From an uncultured Roseburia sp. (GTDB taxonomy: Bacteria > Bacillota > Clostridia > Lachnospirales > Lachnospiraceae), in contig CAJTYI010000103.1 in assembly GCA_910584215.1 (NCBI GenBank), forward strand, positions 1-9,116: a DNA stretch of 9,116 nucleotides. The letters run 5' to 3'. Positions 1 through 6,998 of this stretch are shown here, piece by piece; within the stretch, counting starts at the first letter, position 1; each line of letters starts with the position of its first letter. Below the pieces are notes generated by a model, which saw only the letters and a list, made by a program, of their open reading frames with translations, did not search any database and was not told the DNA's origin. The position numbers were made by a program, and so were the translations under genes.

Positions 1-195
1 CTGGATGCCCCAAAGGCATGCGTAAGTACCCCAGCGTTTTGGAGGTTTGGGCAAAAACAAGAGCACCTGCAGTTAGGATGCCGGCTGGACGCCGCTTCCA
101 TTACTGAGAATAAAAAGTATATTACTTCTGATAAGCGCCATTTTGTATATTTATTCATTTTGATGATATCAATCAAGACAGTGAATAACCTATAG
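1..195. other. Left-edge segment with sharp composition change; no recognised gene
   Basis: By hand count about 57 of the first 100 bases are G or C, then only about 25 of the next 95. Plus frame 1 is open from the edge to a TAG at 193-195, plus frame 3 is open to a TGA near 105, and the minus strand is open from an ATG at 101 to the edge. Three open frames over such a short stretch favour none of them. None of the translations resembles the sigma-factor C-terminus one would expect before an anti-sigma gene. A short hairpin (ATGCC at 5-9, GGCAT at 15-19) and a GCCGGC palindrome (80-85) are present. It may be the end of a neighbouring gene or of a dispersed element. Confidence 0.3.
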
Positions 196-222
196 GTGAT
201 TGTCAGGAAAAGGAGGAATGAG

Positions 223-1215
223 ATGAAATATCAATGTGAGATGGTACAGGATCTGCTGCCATTGTATCAGGATCATATCTGTAGTGATGCGAGCAAACAG
301 ATCGTGGAGCAACATTTACAGGAATGTGAAAGATGCAGCCAGAGCATAAAACTGTTGCGGGATGCTTCGCTGGAAAGTCAACTCTACGAAGAGTGCGGTC
401 ATGTATTGTCGGCGCACAGGAAAAGCGAGAACAGAAGAACCCTAACAATCGGGATTGTCACAGGAGGGATTTTAATGATTCCGGTGGTTGTCTGCCTGAT
501 CTGCAATATTGCTATCGGTCATGGACTGGATTGGTTTTTTATCGTGCTGACGGCGATATTGTTGGCTGCGTCGCTTCTGGTGGTTCCTATGGTGGCGGCG
601 GAAAAGAAATTGCTTTGGACACTTTTGTCCAGCACATGTGCGCTGCTGGCACTGCTGCTGACTTGCTGTATTTACACGGGAGGAAGTTGGTTCTTTGTGG
701 CGGCGGTGTCCTGTCTGTTTGGCATATCGCTGATCTTTGCCCCCTTTGTCATTCGCGAGATTGCGCTGCCGCAAAAACTGCAAAAGCATAAAGCGCTGCT
801 GGTCTATCTCTGGGATAGTCTGTGGCTGTATCTGCTGCTGATCGTCTGTGGCATCTTTGTACAGGGAGGGCAAGTTTACTGGAAGGTCTCGCTGGCTGTT
901 GCAACGTATTATGTGATACTCGTATGCTTGTGGGTTATGGTGCTGCGTTATCTGCGCTGGAACGGTTGGACAAAGGCGGGGGTTTTGTCTATTCTTTCGG
1001 GCATATGGGGTGGCATTACCAACAATGTAATTGAATACTTTCTGTCGTCTGCAAACGGCGGATTAGAGCATGTGGACTTGTCGCAGGGATTCTCGCTGCT
1101 TGATGCGGATGCGTTCCAAGCCAATATAAATCTGACTGTCATACTGGTATCCGTATTGGCAGGTATCGTATGCCTGATCGTCGGCATCGGCAAAGGAAAA
1201 GCGAAGAAAGAGTAA
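223..1215 (+). CDS. Multi-pass membrane protein with N-terminal zf-HC2 anti-sigma zinc finger
   Basis: The start chosen is the ATG at 223, six bases after AGGAGG (211-216). An in-frame GTG at 196 lacks a comparable site. The 330-aa product opens with a zf-HC2/anti-sigma module: C5, LLPLY at 11-15, then H31-x3-C35-x2-C38, the usual zinc ligands. Around seven or eight hydrophobic segments follow (roughly residues 74-98, 103-124, 132-150, 154-176, 195-214, 221-242, 253-274 and 303-323), ending in a lysine-rich tail. In the known family such proteins hold an ECF sigma factor at the membrane until a signal arrives. Here the C-terminal part is a long bundle of helices rather than one helix plus a sensor domain. 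No sigma gene is visible in the 222 bases upstream or anywhere in the window, so the partner is unknown. The gene is followed by a strong terminator and appears to be the last of its transcript. Confidence 0.75.
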   Translation: MKYQCEMVQDLLPLYQDHICSDASKQIVEQHLQECERCSQSIKLLRDASLESQLYEECGHVLSAHRKSENRRTLTIGIVTGGILMIPVVVCLICNIAIGHGLDWFFIVLTAILLAASLLVVPMVAAEKKLLWTLLSSTCALLALLLTCCIYTGGSWFFVAAVSCLFGISLIFAPFVIREIALPQKLQKHKALLVYLWDSLWLYLLLIVCGIFVQGGQVYWKVSLAVATYYVILVCLWVMVLRYLRWNGWTKAGVLSILSGIWGGITNNVIEYFLSSANGGLEHVDLSQGFSLLDADAFQANINLTVILVSVLAGIVCLIVGIGKGKAKKE

Positions 1216-1260
1216 CAGTTGGGTCAAGTATTTTGGGGTTGCGATAAAAACTGTGATGTT

Positions 1261-1290
1261 AAACGGAGGCATTGCTGATTGCCTCCGTTT
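1261..1290. terminator. Perfect 11-bp hairpin terminator after the anti-sigma-like gene
   Basis: AAACGGAGGCA (1261-1271) pairs perfectly with TGCCTCCGTTT (1280-1290) around an 8-base loop. The A/T ends of the stem could serve a terminator on either strand. It lies 45 bases after the stop at 1215. The T-run on the plus strand is short (TTT then GTGTT), so efficiency is uncertain. Confidence 0.75.
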
Positions 1291-1300
1291 GTGTTATACT
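1272..1300 (+). promoter_or_regulatory. Extended -10 promoter for the 70-aa protein gene
   Basis: TTGCTG (1272-1277), a 17-base spacer, then TATACT (1295-1300), preceded by TG at 1292-1293 to make an extended -10. The -35 is weak, with only TTG matching, but the extended -10 compensates. Transcription would begin near 1307, about 40 bases before the ATG at 1346. The -35 lies in the loop of the upstream terminator. Confidence 0.5.
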
Positions 1301-1345
1301 CAAAAAGATACTAAGATTATAACAAAGCTGGGGGAGGAGTAATGA

Positions 1346-1558
1346 ATGTTTCTGAGAAAGTCGATTGAAAAGCGAACATACGACAAGGATAATTTGCAGC
1401 CGGTTTTAAAGTGCAGCATCTGCAATGGAGAGCAGGTTGCCGGGTTTAAAAACAGACAAACCGGCAAATTTGAGGAGGTTATGTATATACGCGACACAAA
1501 AGATTTGGCGGAGTTTTTGGAAATGTATGATTTAAGTTCCGTTGAAAAGGTGTATTAA
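1346..1558 (+). CDS. Small conserved CxxC protein, function unknown
   Basis: A 70-aa protein whose ATG at 1346 lies six bases after GGGAGGAG (1332-1339). It is soluble, with no signal peptide or membrane helix. Visible features are a basic N-terminus, a CSIC pair (C23, C26) that could bind a metal or be redox-active, the stretch GEQVAGFKN, then TGKFEEVMYIRD and an acidic helix-like end. The pattern resembles a small protein I remember as common in Lachnospiraceae and related Clostridia, sometimes annotated in databases as aspartate dehydrogenase. At 70 residues without a Rossmann fold that name cannot be right. The gene has its own promoter and sits between two terminators, so it is monocistronic. 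I would not assign a function; two cysteines alone are weak evidence for zinc binding. Confidence 0.8.
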   Translation: MFLRKSIEKRTYDKDNLQPVLKCSICNGEQVAGFKNRQTGKFEEVMYIRDTKDLAEFLEMYDLSSVEKVY

Positions 1559-1577
1559 AACAAAAAGTAAGACACGG

Positions 1578-1615
1578 ATTCCCTTGTTTTGCCCCACCGG
1601 CACAGACAAGGGAAT
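1578..1615 (+). terminator. Rho-independent terminator of the 70-aa protein gene
   Basis: ATTCCCTTGT (1578-1587) pairs perfectly with ACAAGGGAAT (1606-1615). The 18-base loop contains a second small stem, TGCC (1590-1593) with GGCA (1599-1602). The plus strand then runs TTATTTTC. It lies 19 bases after the stop codon. Confidence 0.8.
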
Positions 1616-1667
1616 TTATTTTCATTCACGGGAGATGCGCGAGGGCAAGTTCCTTTCATCAACTGTA

Positions 1668-1699
1668 AGTGTTATCATGATGGACACTGTGCTATGATA
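1668..1699 (+). promoter_or_regulatory. Candidate promoter and operator of the Bce-type operon
   Basis: TATGAT (1693-1698) preceded by TG at 1690-1691 forms an extended -10 without a good -35, as is common at activator-dependent promoters. Two inverted repeats overlap it: AGTGT (1668-1672) with ACACT (1684-1688), and TATCAT (1673-1678) with ATGATA (1694-1699). Either could bind the response regulator encoded further down. The position fits an OmpR-type site abutting the -35 region. It does not match the Bacillus BceR operator as I remember it. Confidence 0.4.
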
Positions 1700-1815
1700 C
1701 ATTCAGAAACGATATCCGCCCATCAGTTCCCGCGGGGAAAAGAAATATTCCGGTGAGTGATTGCTTGACCGGGAATTGGGGGCAGATGAAAACTGACAAT
1801 AAGGAGGCGAAAACG

Positions 1816-2589
1816 ATGGAACCTATTCTTGAGATTGAATCGTTAAAGAAGTATTATGGCAAATCAAAAAACCTGACTAAGGCGTTGGACGGTATTACCT
1901 TTCAGGTAATGCCGGGAGAATTTTTGGGCATTATGGGGAGCAGCGGGTCAGGCAAAACGACACTGCTAAACTGTATTGCCACTGTGGTCTGGCCGGATGC
2001 CGGAAGCATTGCGATGAACGGTAAGCAGATACAGAAACTGGCAGGTGCGGCGCTGGCCGATTACCGCGGCAAAGAGATCGGATATCTGTTTCAAAATTTT
2101 GAATTGCTGGATAATCTGACCGGATATGAAAATATCATGCTGCCGCTGTCGCTTCACGGTGTTCCCGAACAGGAGGGCAGACAGCGCCTGGAACAACTGG
2201 CAGCCTATCTGGAAATCATAGATGTCCTGCACAAATTTCCGGCGCAGATGTCAGGTGGTCAGAAGCAGCGGATAGCGGCGGCCAGATCATTAATATTACG
2301 GCCGGGGGTGATCCTGGCGGATGAGCCGACCGGGGCCCTTGATTCCAAAAATGCCAAGACATTGATGGAAAAACTGCTGGGATTAAACCAGGAAGAGCAG
2401 GCAACCATTTTGATGGTGACGCATGACTGCAATGCCGCCAGCTACTGCAGGCGTATATTATTTATACAGGACGGCGTAATCTTTCACGAGCTAAGACGCA
2501 ATATCCCTGACGAATCAGGGCAGGAATTTTATGCCCGTATCTTACAGGTGATGGCGCAATTGGGAGGTGGCAGTGCAAATGTTCTTTAA
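1816..2589 (+). CDS. ABC transporter ATPase, BceA-like (peptide antibiotic sensing/export)
   Basis: The start is the ATG at 1816, eight bases after AAGGAGG (1801-1807). Longer in-frame starts at 1753 (GTG) and 1786 lack a good ribosome binding site. The 257-aa protein has every ATPase motif: Walker A GSSGSGKTT (41-49), Q-loop LFQNFELL with Q93, signature MSGGQ (145-149, with Met in place of the usual Leu), Walker B VILADEP with E170, D-loop SGALD-type TGALD, and switch H203 in VTHD. This is the MacB/BceA class that energises FtsX-like permeases at the inner face of the membrane. The gene overlaps the permease start by 11 bases, implying translational coupling. With the downstream regulator and kinase it forms a complete Bce-type resistance module. 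The substrate cannot be read from the sequence; bacitracin-, lantibiotic- or defensin-like peptides are typical. Confidence 0.9.
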   Translation: MEPILEIESLKKYYGKSKNLTKALDGITFQVMPGEFLGIMGSSGSGKTTLLNCIATVVWPDAGSIAMNGKQIQKLAGAALADYRGKEIGYLFQNFELLDNLTGYENIMLPLSLHGVPEQEGRQRLEQLAAYLEIIDVLHKFPAQMSGGQKQRIAAARSLILRPGVILADEPTGALDSKNAKTLMEKLLGLNQEEQATILMVTHDCNAASYCRRILFIQDGVIFHELRRNIPDESGQEFYARILQVMAQLGGGSANVL

Positions 2590-4642
2590 ATTGGTTTTTC
2601 GCAACAGCAAAAGAAATCGCAAGGAAAACGGTTTGTTTTTTGGGGCGCTGTTGGTCTCGGTGATTGCATTTTATATTGTATTGTCTTTGTCCCGCCAAGA
2701 TGTGATGATTTTTTTGGCGCGGATGGAGAGCGATGCGGTGGACCGTCTGATGGATATCATCCCCGTATTCTATGGATTGACATTATTTCTGCTGTTCTTT
2801 CTCATCTATTATGCCAGCCGGTTTCAGCTGGAACGGCGCAGACACGAGTTTGGCGTTTATCTGATGTTTGGCATGCGCCGCGTCAAGCTGTTTGCCATGC
2901 TGCTGGCCGAGGATTTCCGCAATAGTATGATTTCCTTGGCGATCGGGCTGCCTGCCGCCGTTTTGCTCTCGGAACTTATCAGTCTGATAACGGCGCGCCT
3001 GGTGGGAATTGGCATTGTCGGTCATCAGGTCTCATTTTCGCCGCAGGCGGCGATTTGGACCGCGGCGGGATTTTTGCTAATAAAATTCGTTGCTTTTTTG
3101 ATTTTAAGCGGCAGAATCAGCAGGCAGACCATCGGCGCATTGATGGCCTGGCCGCCGGCCGGGGTTAAAAGGCAGATGCCGCCATTTGTCTATGCGGTTG
3201 CAGCGGTGGCTGGTATATTGAGCCTGGCCGCCGCTTATGTCATGATTGTCTTTGGCGATGCATGGTATGATATCATGCGAATGGGAATTACTCTTTTGCT
3301 TGGTACGGCCGGAACATGGACACTGTTTTTTGGCATGCGCTTTTTGATCGGTCTTGCGGTGCGGTCAGGAAAACATGACCGCCGGCTCCATGTGTTTCAT
3401 TTCCGCCAGATTCAGGAGACGGTCATACAGCGCTCCGGCACGCTTGCCGTCTGCTCTTTGCTGATGTTGTCCGCGCTGACCTGTTTTGGGGCGGGGGTGG
3501 CGATTTCACGTTTCTATGGGGAGTCTGAGCCGCATGTGCTGGACTATACGTTTGATGGCAGTCTAAACGGGGACACTCCCGCCCAGATTCGGCAGAAATT
3601 AGCCGCGCATCAGTTGGAAACGGAGTTTTTGGAGCTGTTTGAGATGCGGGTGGGATATATCCGCACCGCAAAGGATTTCGACCACGCCTTTGCCATGGAG
3701 CCGCTCATGACTGCTCTGCGCCAAAGGAAGCCGTCGAGGGAGCGGGATGTACTTTTGAATAACCTTTCGTACGCCATGTATCCGCATATCATTTCACTGA
3801 GCGGCTATAACCGGCTTTTGGCCGCGGCGGAGCTGCCAGCGCTTGCATTGGGGGAAGAGGAAGCCGCAATTTATATGGACAGGGAGTTTACCGACGCCAA
3901 AAGATTGGAGCTGCTCAATGATATTTTAAAGACAAGTCCGAAGGCCAGTCTGGATGGAGCGGAAATTACTCTGACGGGGAGCGTACAGACGACAAAGCTT
4001 GTCACCGATCGCTCGATCACGCTGTCCTTTGCGCTGATTCTCGCGGACGAAATGTTTGAATATTACACGCAGGGCGATTATGACGTCTATCTCGACGGTA
4101 TACTGGCGGAACGCGAGTCGGAGAATGGAGGGCTTATGGCTGCCATTTCAGAGATGAATCAGAAACTAAATGAGGCCGGCGTCCCCTATGAGAGTTATCT
4201 GCAAAACATGGGACGACAGTTGTTTTATATGGTGGCGTCCAGCTATATTACCATGTATCTGGCAATTATTTTTCTTATGATTGCCAATACGGTGATCGGC
4301 GTACAATTCTTGATGAATCAGCAGCAGACCAGCCGCCGTTATCGGACGCTGATACGTTTGGGCGCGTCACATGATGTTTTGTGCGGCTCGTCGCGCAGAC
4401 AGATCAATTGGTATTTTGGCCTCCCCATCGTTGTTGCGGTTTGCAGCAGTATCTTTGGCGTGCATGCGCTGCTCACCGGAATATTATCTTCGCGGTCGAG
4501 GGGCAGCTTGCCCGAAATGATGATCGTCTCTTTTGCTATGATTTTGGCAATGTGTGTGGTAGAATATTTTTATATTGCGGCAGTAAAGCGGGCCAGTGAC
4601 CGTTACCTGTTGACGCTTATGGTGCCGGAGCGGGAAGAATAA
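2579..4642 (+). CDS. FtsX-like ABC permease, BceB type, with large extracellular domain
   Basis: The start chosen is the ATG at 2579, giving MFFKLVFRNSKRNRKENG, a typical N-terminus. GGGAGG (2562-2567) lies 11 bases upstream, and a GTG at 2573 is a possible alternative. The 687-aa protein has about ten membrane helices: near 19-38, 62-79, 117-140, 155-178, 203-224, 235-258 and 287-311, then 551-575, 611-635 and 645-668. Between helices 7 and 8 lies a soluble segment of about 240 residues (312-550). That is the hallmark of BceB permeases, where this domain contacts the peptide antibiotic or its lipid-cycle complex and signals flux to the kinase. The charged ERRRHEFGVYLMFGMRR stretch (85-101) after helix 2 is the cytoplasmic coupling region expected to meet the ATPase. 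The length is at or slightly above the family norm and no lesion is seen. The response regulator starts 20 bases after the stop. Confidence 0.9.
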   Translation: MFFKLVFRNSKRNRKENGLFFGALLVSVIAFYIVLSLSRQDVMIFLARMESDAVDRLMDIIPVFYGLTLFLLFFLIYYASRFQLERRRHEFGVYLMFGMRRVKLFAMLLAEDFRNSMISLAIGLPAAVLLSELISLITARLVGIGIVGHQVSFSPQAAIWTAAGFLLIKFVAFLILSGRISRQTIGALMAWPPAGVKRQMPPFVYAVAAVAGILSLAAAYVMIVFGDAWYDIMRMGITLLLGTAGTWTLFFGMRFLIGLAVRSGKHDRRLHVFHFRQIQETVIQRSGTLAVCSLLMLSALTCFGAGVAISRFYGESEPHVLDYTFDGSLNGDTPAQIRQKLAAHQLETEFLELFEMRVGYIRTAKDFDHAFAMEPLMTALRQRKPSRERDVLLNNLSYAMYPHIISLSGYNRLLAAAELPALALGEEEAAIYMDREFTDAKRLELLNDILKTSPKASLDGAEITLTGSVQTTKLVTDRSITLSFALILADEMFEYYTQGDYDVYLDGILAERESENGGLMAAISEMNQKLNEAGVPYESYLQNMGRQLFYMVASSYITMYLAIIFLMIANTVIGVQFLMNQQQTSRRYRTLIRLGASHDVLCGSSRRQINWYFGLPIVVAVCSSIFGVHALLTGILSSRSRGSLPEMMIVSFAMILAMCVVEYFYIAAVKRASDRYLLTLMVPEREE

Positions 4643-4662
4643 ATCGTGAGGAAAGTTAGTAT

Positions 4663-5343
4663 ATGAAATCCATTGCAGTTGTGGAAGATGAACTTTTTAT
4701 GAGGGAAGAATTATCCGATCTGTTGCGCAAGGGTGGTTATGAGGTGAAAGAGATCACGGAGTTTTCCGATGTGACGGGGCAGCTTTTATTGTGTTCGCCG
4801 GATTTGATCTTGCTTGATCTGAATTTGCCGGGAGTCAGCGGATTTCAAATTTGCAGGGAATTAAAACAAAAGAGTTCCGTTCCGGTTCTGGTGTTGACCT
4901 CGCGTGACCAGATGCGGGATGAATTACATGCCCTCGAGCTGGGAGCGGATGAGTATTTGACGAAACCTTGCAGAGGAGAGCGGCTTTTGGCTCGCGTGGC
5001 GAATGTGATGAAGCGCTATGAGGGCCGCTCTAACTTGCTCGAGGGCGCGGGCTTCCTCTTGGACAGACAGACGTATACGCTGTATATTGACAACCGCTCT
5101 GTTATCCTGCCGAAGAATCAGGGCAGGATACTGGAAGCGCTTATGAGCCATGGGGAAGATGTGGCGACAAAGGAAGAGCTGTGTGTGGCGATCTGGGGAA
5201 CGACAGAGTTTATTGATGAAAACGCACTCCAGGTCAACCTCACACGCCTGAAAAAGACGATGGCGGGGCTTGGGATGCGCCGACAGATTGTCCCGGTTCG
5301 CGGGGTCGGTTACCGGCTCACGGAGGAAGGAGGGGCGCTATGA
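4663..5343 (+). CDS. OmpR/BceR-family response regulator
   Basis: A 226-aa two-domain regulator starting at ATG 4663, with GAGGAAAG beginning at 4648. The receiver domain (about 1-118) keeps the acidic pair E8/D9, phosphoacceptor D52 in LLDLNLPG, T79 in LVLTS, and K101 in YLTKPC, so it should be phosphorylatable. The C-terminal winged-helix domain (about 128-222) carries LPKNQGRILEALMSHGE, the ENALQVNLTRLKKTM recognition region, and the VRGVGYRL hairpin typical of OmpR-type DNA binding. It lies 20 bases after the permease and overlaps the kinase by four bases (ATGA at 5340-5343), so it is the operon's third gene. Its likely target is the promoter near 1668-1700, which would make the operon self-inducing when its transporter meets antibiotic. 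Confidence 0.92.
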   Translation: MKSIAVVEDELFMREELSDLLRKGGYEVKEITEFSDVTGQLLLCSPDLILLDLNLPGVSGFQICRELKQKSSVPVLVLTSRDQMRDELHALELGADEYLTKPCRGERLLARVANVMKRYEGRSNLLEGAGFLLDRQTYTLYIDNRSVILPKNQGRILEALMSHGEDVATKEELCVAIWGTTEFIDENALQVNLTRLKKTMAGLGMRRQIVPVRGVGYRLTEEGGAL

Positions 5344-6374
5344 AACGTGACCTGAAGCGTATTTGGCCGTATCTTCCATGGCTTTTGCTTCTGTTGGGAG
5401 TGGATGCGTTTTCGTCACTGCTCTTGTGGATTGCCAATGTGCGTGCCTTTTATGCCATGATAACGTTGATTGTATTGGCGACAGTGCTTTTTTTTACGGT
5501 TTTATGTACAGTTTTGATACGGCGGGAACGCAAAAGAGAACAGGCTTTTATAAATTTTCTCAGCAATCCGGATGATTATCGGGAAGAGATGCTTATAGAG
5601 GCCGTTGCCGCACCGCACAGAGAATACATGCATCTGCTGGGCAGGCTGCTGCGTGAGAACCAATCTGCCTATGCCGGTCTAGAGGTACAGATAGGTGATT
5701 ATGAAGAGTATGTGGAAACATGGGCACATGAGATTAAGACGCCGCTGTCTCTGTTGACATTTCTGCTTGATAACCGCAGAGACGAATTGTCGGCGGTCGT
5801 GCGTGTAAAGTTAGACTATATCAGAAACCGTCTGCAGGAGTCCGTTGACCAGATGTTGTTTTACGCGCGCCTTAACGGTACGAGAAAGGATTATCTGTTT
5901 GAGCACATCTGCGTCCGGGCATGTGTGGAGGAAGTGTTGTTGGATTATCAGCCGCTGTTGGAGGAAAAACAATTTCAGATCAGCTTCCACTTGTCTGATG
6001 ATCTGGTATACACGGACCGCAGAGGGCTGCATTTCCTATTGGGGCAGATCGTTAGCAATTCTGTCAAATATTGCGGCGGTGAACCGGAGCTTTGTTTTAC
6101 CTCCTTTGAAAAAGACGGTCGCTATGGTTTAAGTGTTCGGGACAATGGCATCGGCGTACACCGCTGTGACCTGCCGTATATTTTTGAAAAAGGCTTTACC
6201 GGCGGAATGGGGGATGAGCGAAAAAGGGCGACCGGAATGGGACTCTATCTCGCCAAGGAAATGGCGAAAGCGTTAAACCTGTCCCTGCATGCGGATGCGC
6301 AGTGGGGGAGGGGGTTTGAGATGCAGATTTTGTTCCCTGTAGTGTCAAGGACGCCTGAACATCCTGAGCTATAG
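5340..6374 (+). CDS. Intramembrane-sensing histidine kinase, BceS type
   Basis: A 344-aa kinase whose ATG overlaps the regulator's stop (ATGA), with AAGGAGG (5327-5333) six bases upstream. Two hydrophobic helices (about 11-31 and 37-60) are joined by only five or six residues, leaving no extracellular sensor domain. In the BceS family the partner permease does the sensing. The catalytic core is complete: H-box WAHEIKTPLS with H130, N-box QIVSNSVKY with N240, G1 box DNGIG (268-272), F-box IFEKGFTG (281-288), and G2 box ATGMGLYLAK (297-306). It phosphorylates the adjacent regulator. The final TAG (6372-6374) lies within CTATAG, whose other strand supplies the stop of the converging EamA gene. 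Confidence 0.92.
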   Translation: MKRDLKRIWPYLPWLLLLLGVDAFSSLLLWIANVRAFYAMITLIVLATVLFFTVLCTVLIRRERKREQAFINFLSNPDDYREEMLIEAVAAPHREYMHLLGRLLRENQSAYAGLEVQIGDYEEYVETWAHEIKTPLSLLTFLLDNRRDELSAVVRVKLDYIRNRLQESVDQMLFYARLNGTRKDYLFEHICVRACVEEVLLDYQPLLEEKQFQISFHLSDDLVYTDRRGLHFLLGQIVSNSVKYCGGEPELCFTSFEKDGRYGLSVRDNGIGVHRCDLPYIFEKGFTGGMGDERKRATGMGLYLAKEMAKALNLSLHADAQWGRGFEMQILFPVVSRTPEHPEL

Positions 6375-6782
6375 AACCATAAGCAGAGTCCCCGCACCGA
6401 TCAGCACACAGCCGATCAGGGACTTTGCTTTAAATTCTTCATGTAGAAATACAAAGGCCAGAACAAGTGTAATTACGACACTCAGCTTGTCAATCGGCAC
6501 GACCTTGGACGCTTCTCCCAACTGCAGTGCCCGGTAATAACACAGCCAGGACGCACCCGTTGCCAGACCGGAAAGAATCAAAAAGATCCAGCTCTTTTTG
6601 CCGATCTGCCCTATGCCATTTTGTGCGTTTGTCAAAAAAACCATTCCCCATGCCATAAAAACGACCACGATGGTTCGTATTGCTGTCGCAAGGTTAGAAT
6701 TTACGCCCTCTATGCCGACCTTAGCCAGTATAGAAGTCAGCGCCGCGAAAATTGCAGACAATATTGCAAACAAAAGCCACAT
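6369..6782 (-). CDS. EamA/DMT-family small transporter, single-domain
   Basis: A 137-aa integral membrane protein. Its ATG at 6782-6780 has GGGAGG (6791-6796, minus strand) eight bases upstream. It has five hydrophobic segments (about 4-22, 32-50, 65-83, 98-116 and 121-137). The EamA half-unit pattern is clear: an alanine-rich first helix (AILSAIFAALTSILAKVGI), AIRTIVV in helix 2, ASWLCYYRALQLGEASKVVPIDKLS, then FLHEEFKAKSLIGCVLIGAGTLL. Most EamA transporters carry two such domains (about 300 aa); single-domain versions like this presumably work as dimers. Substrates in the family range from amino acids and nucleosides to drugs, and none can be chosen here. It is divergent from a TetR gene, a common arrangement for a regulated efflux pump, and its leader holds tandem repeats. 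It ends within the stop codon of the kinase gene. Confidence 0.88.
   Translation of the reverse strand: MWLLFAILSAIFAALTSILAKVGIEGVNSNLATAIRTIVVVFMAWGMVFLTNAQNGIGQIGKKSWIFLILSGLATGASWLCYYRALQLGEASKVVPIDKLSVVITLVLAFVFLHEEFKAKSLIGCVLIGAGTLLMVL
6381..6430 (+). terminator. Probable terminator of the Bce-type operon, inside the EamA gene
   Basis: AAGCAGAGTCCC (6381-6392) pairs with GGGACTTTGCTT (6419-6430) along 12 positions, with one G-T wobble (6386 with 6425). The loop is 26 bases and contains CCGATCAG twice. The plus strand continues TTTAAATTCTTC, a moderate U-tract. It begins seven bases after the kinase stop, exactly where an operon terminator is expected, but it is antisense to the last 20 or so codons of EamA. 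Confidence 0.6.
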
Positions 6783-6830
6783 AAACGACTCCTCCCGTCT
6801 TACATTTTTCTTTGCTGTCTATTGCCCACA

Positions 6831-6970
6831 AATGTTACAGGGCATCTTAATGTGAAATAAAATCCAAGAATGCAATGTTACAGAGCATCTGAATATGAAA
6901 CCGAAATCTAAGAATGCAATGTTAAAAGGCATCTGAATATGAAACCAGAATCCAAGAATGCAATGTTACA
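6831..6970. repeat. Tandem repeat, three 43-44 bp units plus a partial fourth
   Basis: Units start at 6831 (43 bp), 6874 (44 bp) and 6918 (44 bp), with a decaying fourth from 6962. Each begins AATGTTA and ends AAGAATGC. GCATCT(G/T)AAT(A/G)TGAAA is shared in the middle, and differences are scattered single bases. The period is not a multiple of three, so this is not coding. The units abut with no variable spacers. On the minus strand each unit has GCATTCTT and later AGATGC, which could pair with one bulged base, giving a row of small hairpins in the EamA leader. Function unknown. Confidence 0.85.
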
Positions 6971-6998
6971 AGACAATTACAGTCTTTGAATATCTAAT

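Noticed and set aside
196..222. GTG at 196 as start of the anti-sigma-like protein
   Set aside because: It would add nine residues ahead of the conserved MKYQCEMVQDLLPLY start, and AGGAGG (211-216) clearly serves the ATG at 223.
1753..1815. Longer N-terminus for the ABC ATPase (GTG 1753 or ATG 1786)
   Set aside because: AAGGAGG at 1801-1807 points to the ATG at 1816, and the family starts directly with a short strand before LKKYYG.
3423..3792. Minus-strand open frames within the permease
   Set aside because: They are shadows of the GC-rich permease coding sequence, with low-complexity arginine/proline/serine content and no start signals.
6831..6970. Tandem units as a CRISPR array
   Set aside because: The units abut directly and are near-identical throughout, with no unique spacers. 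There are no cas genes in the window.
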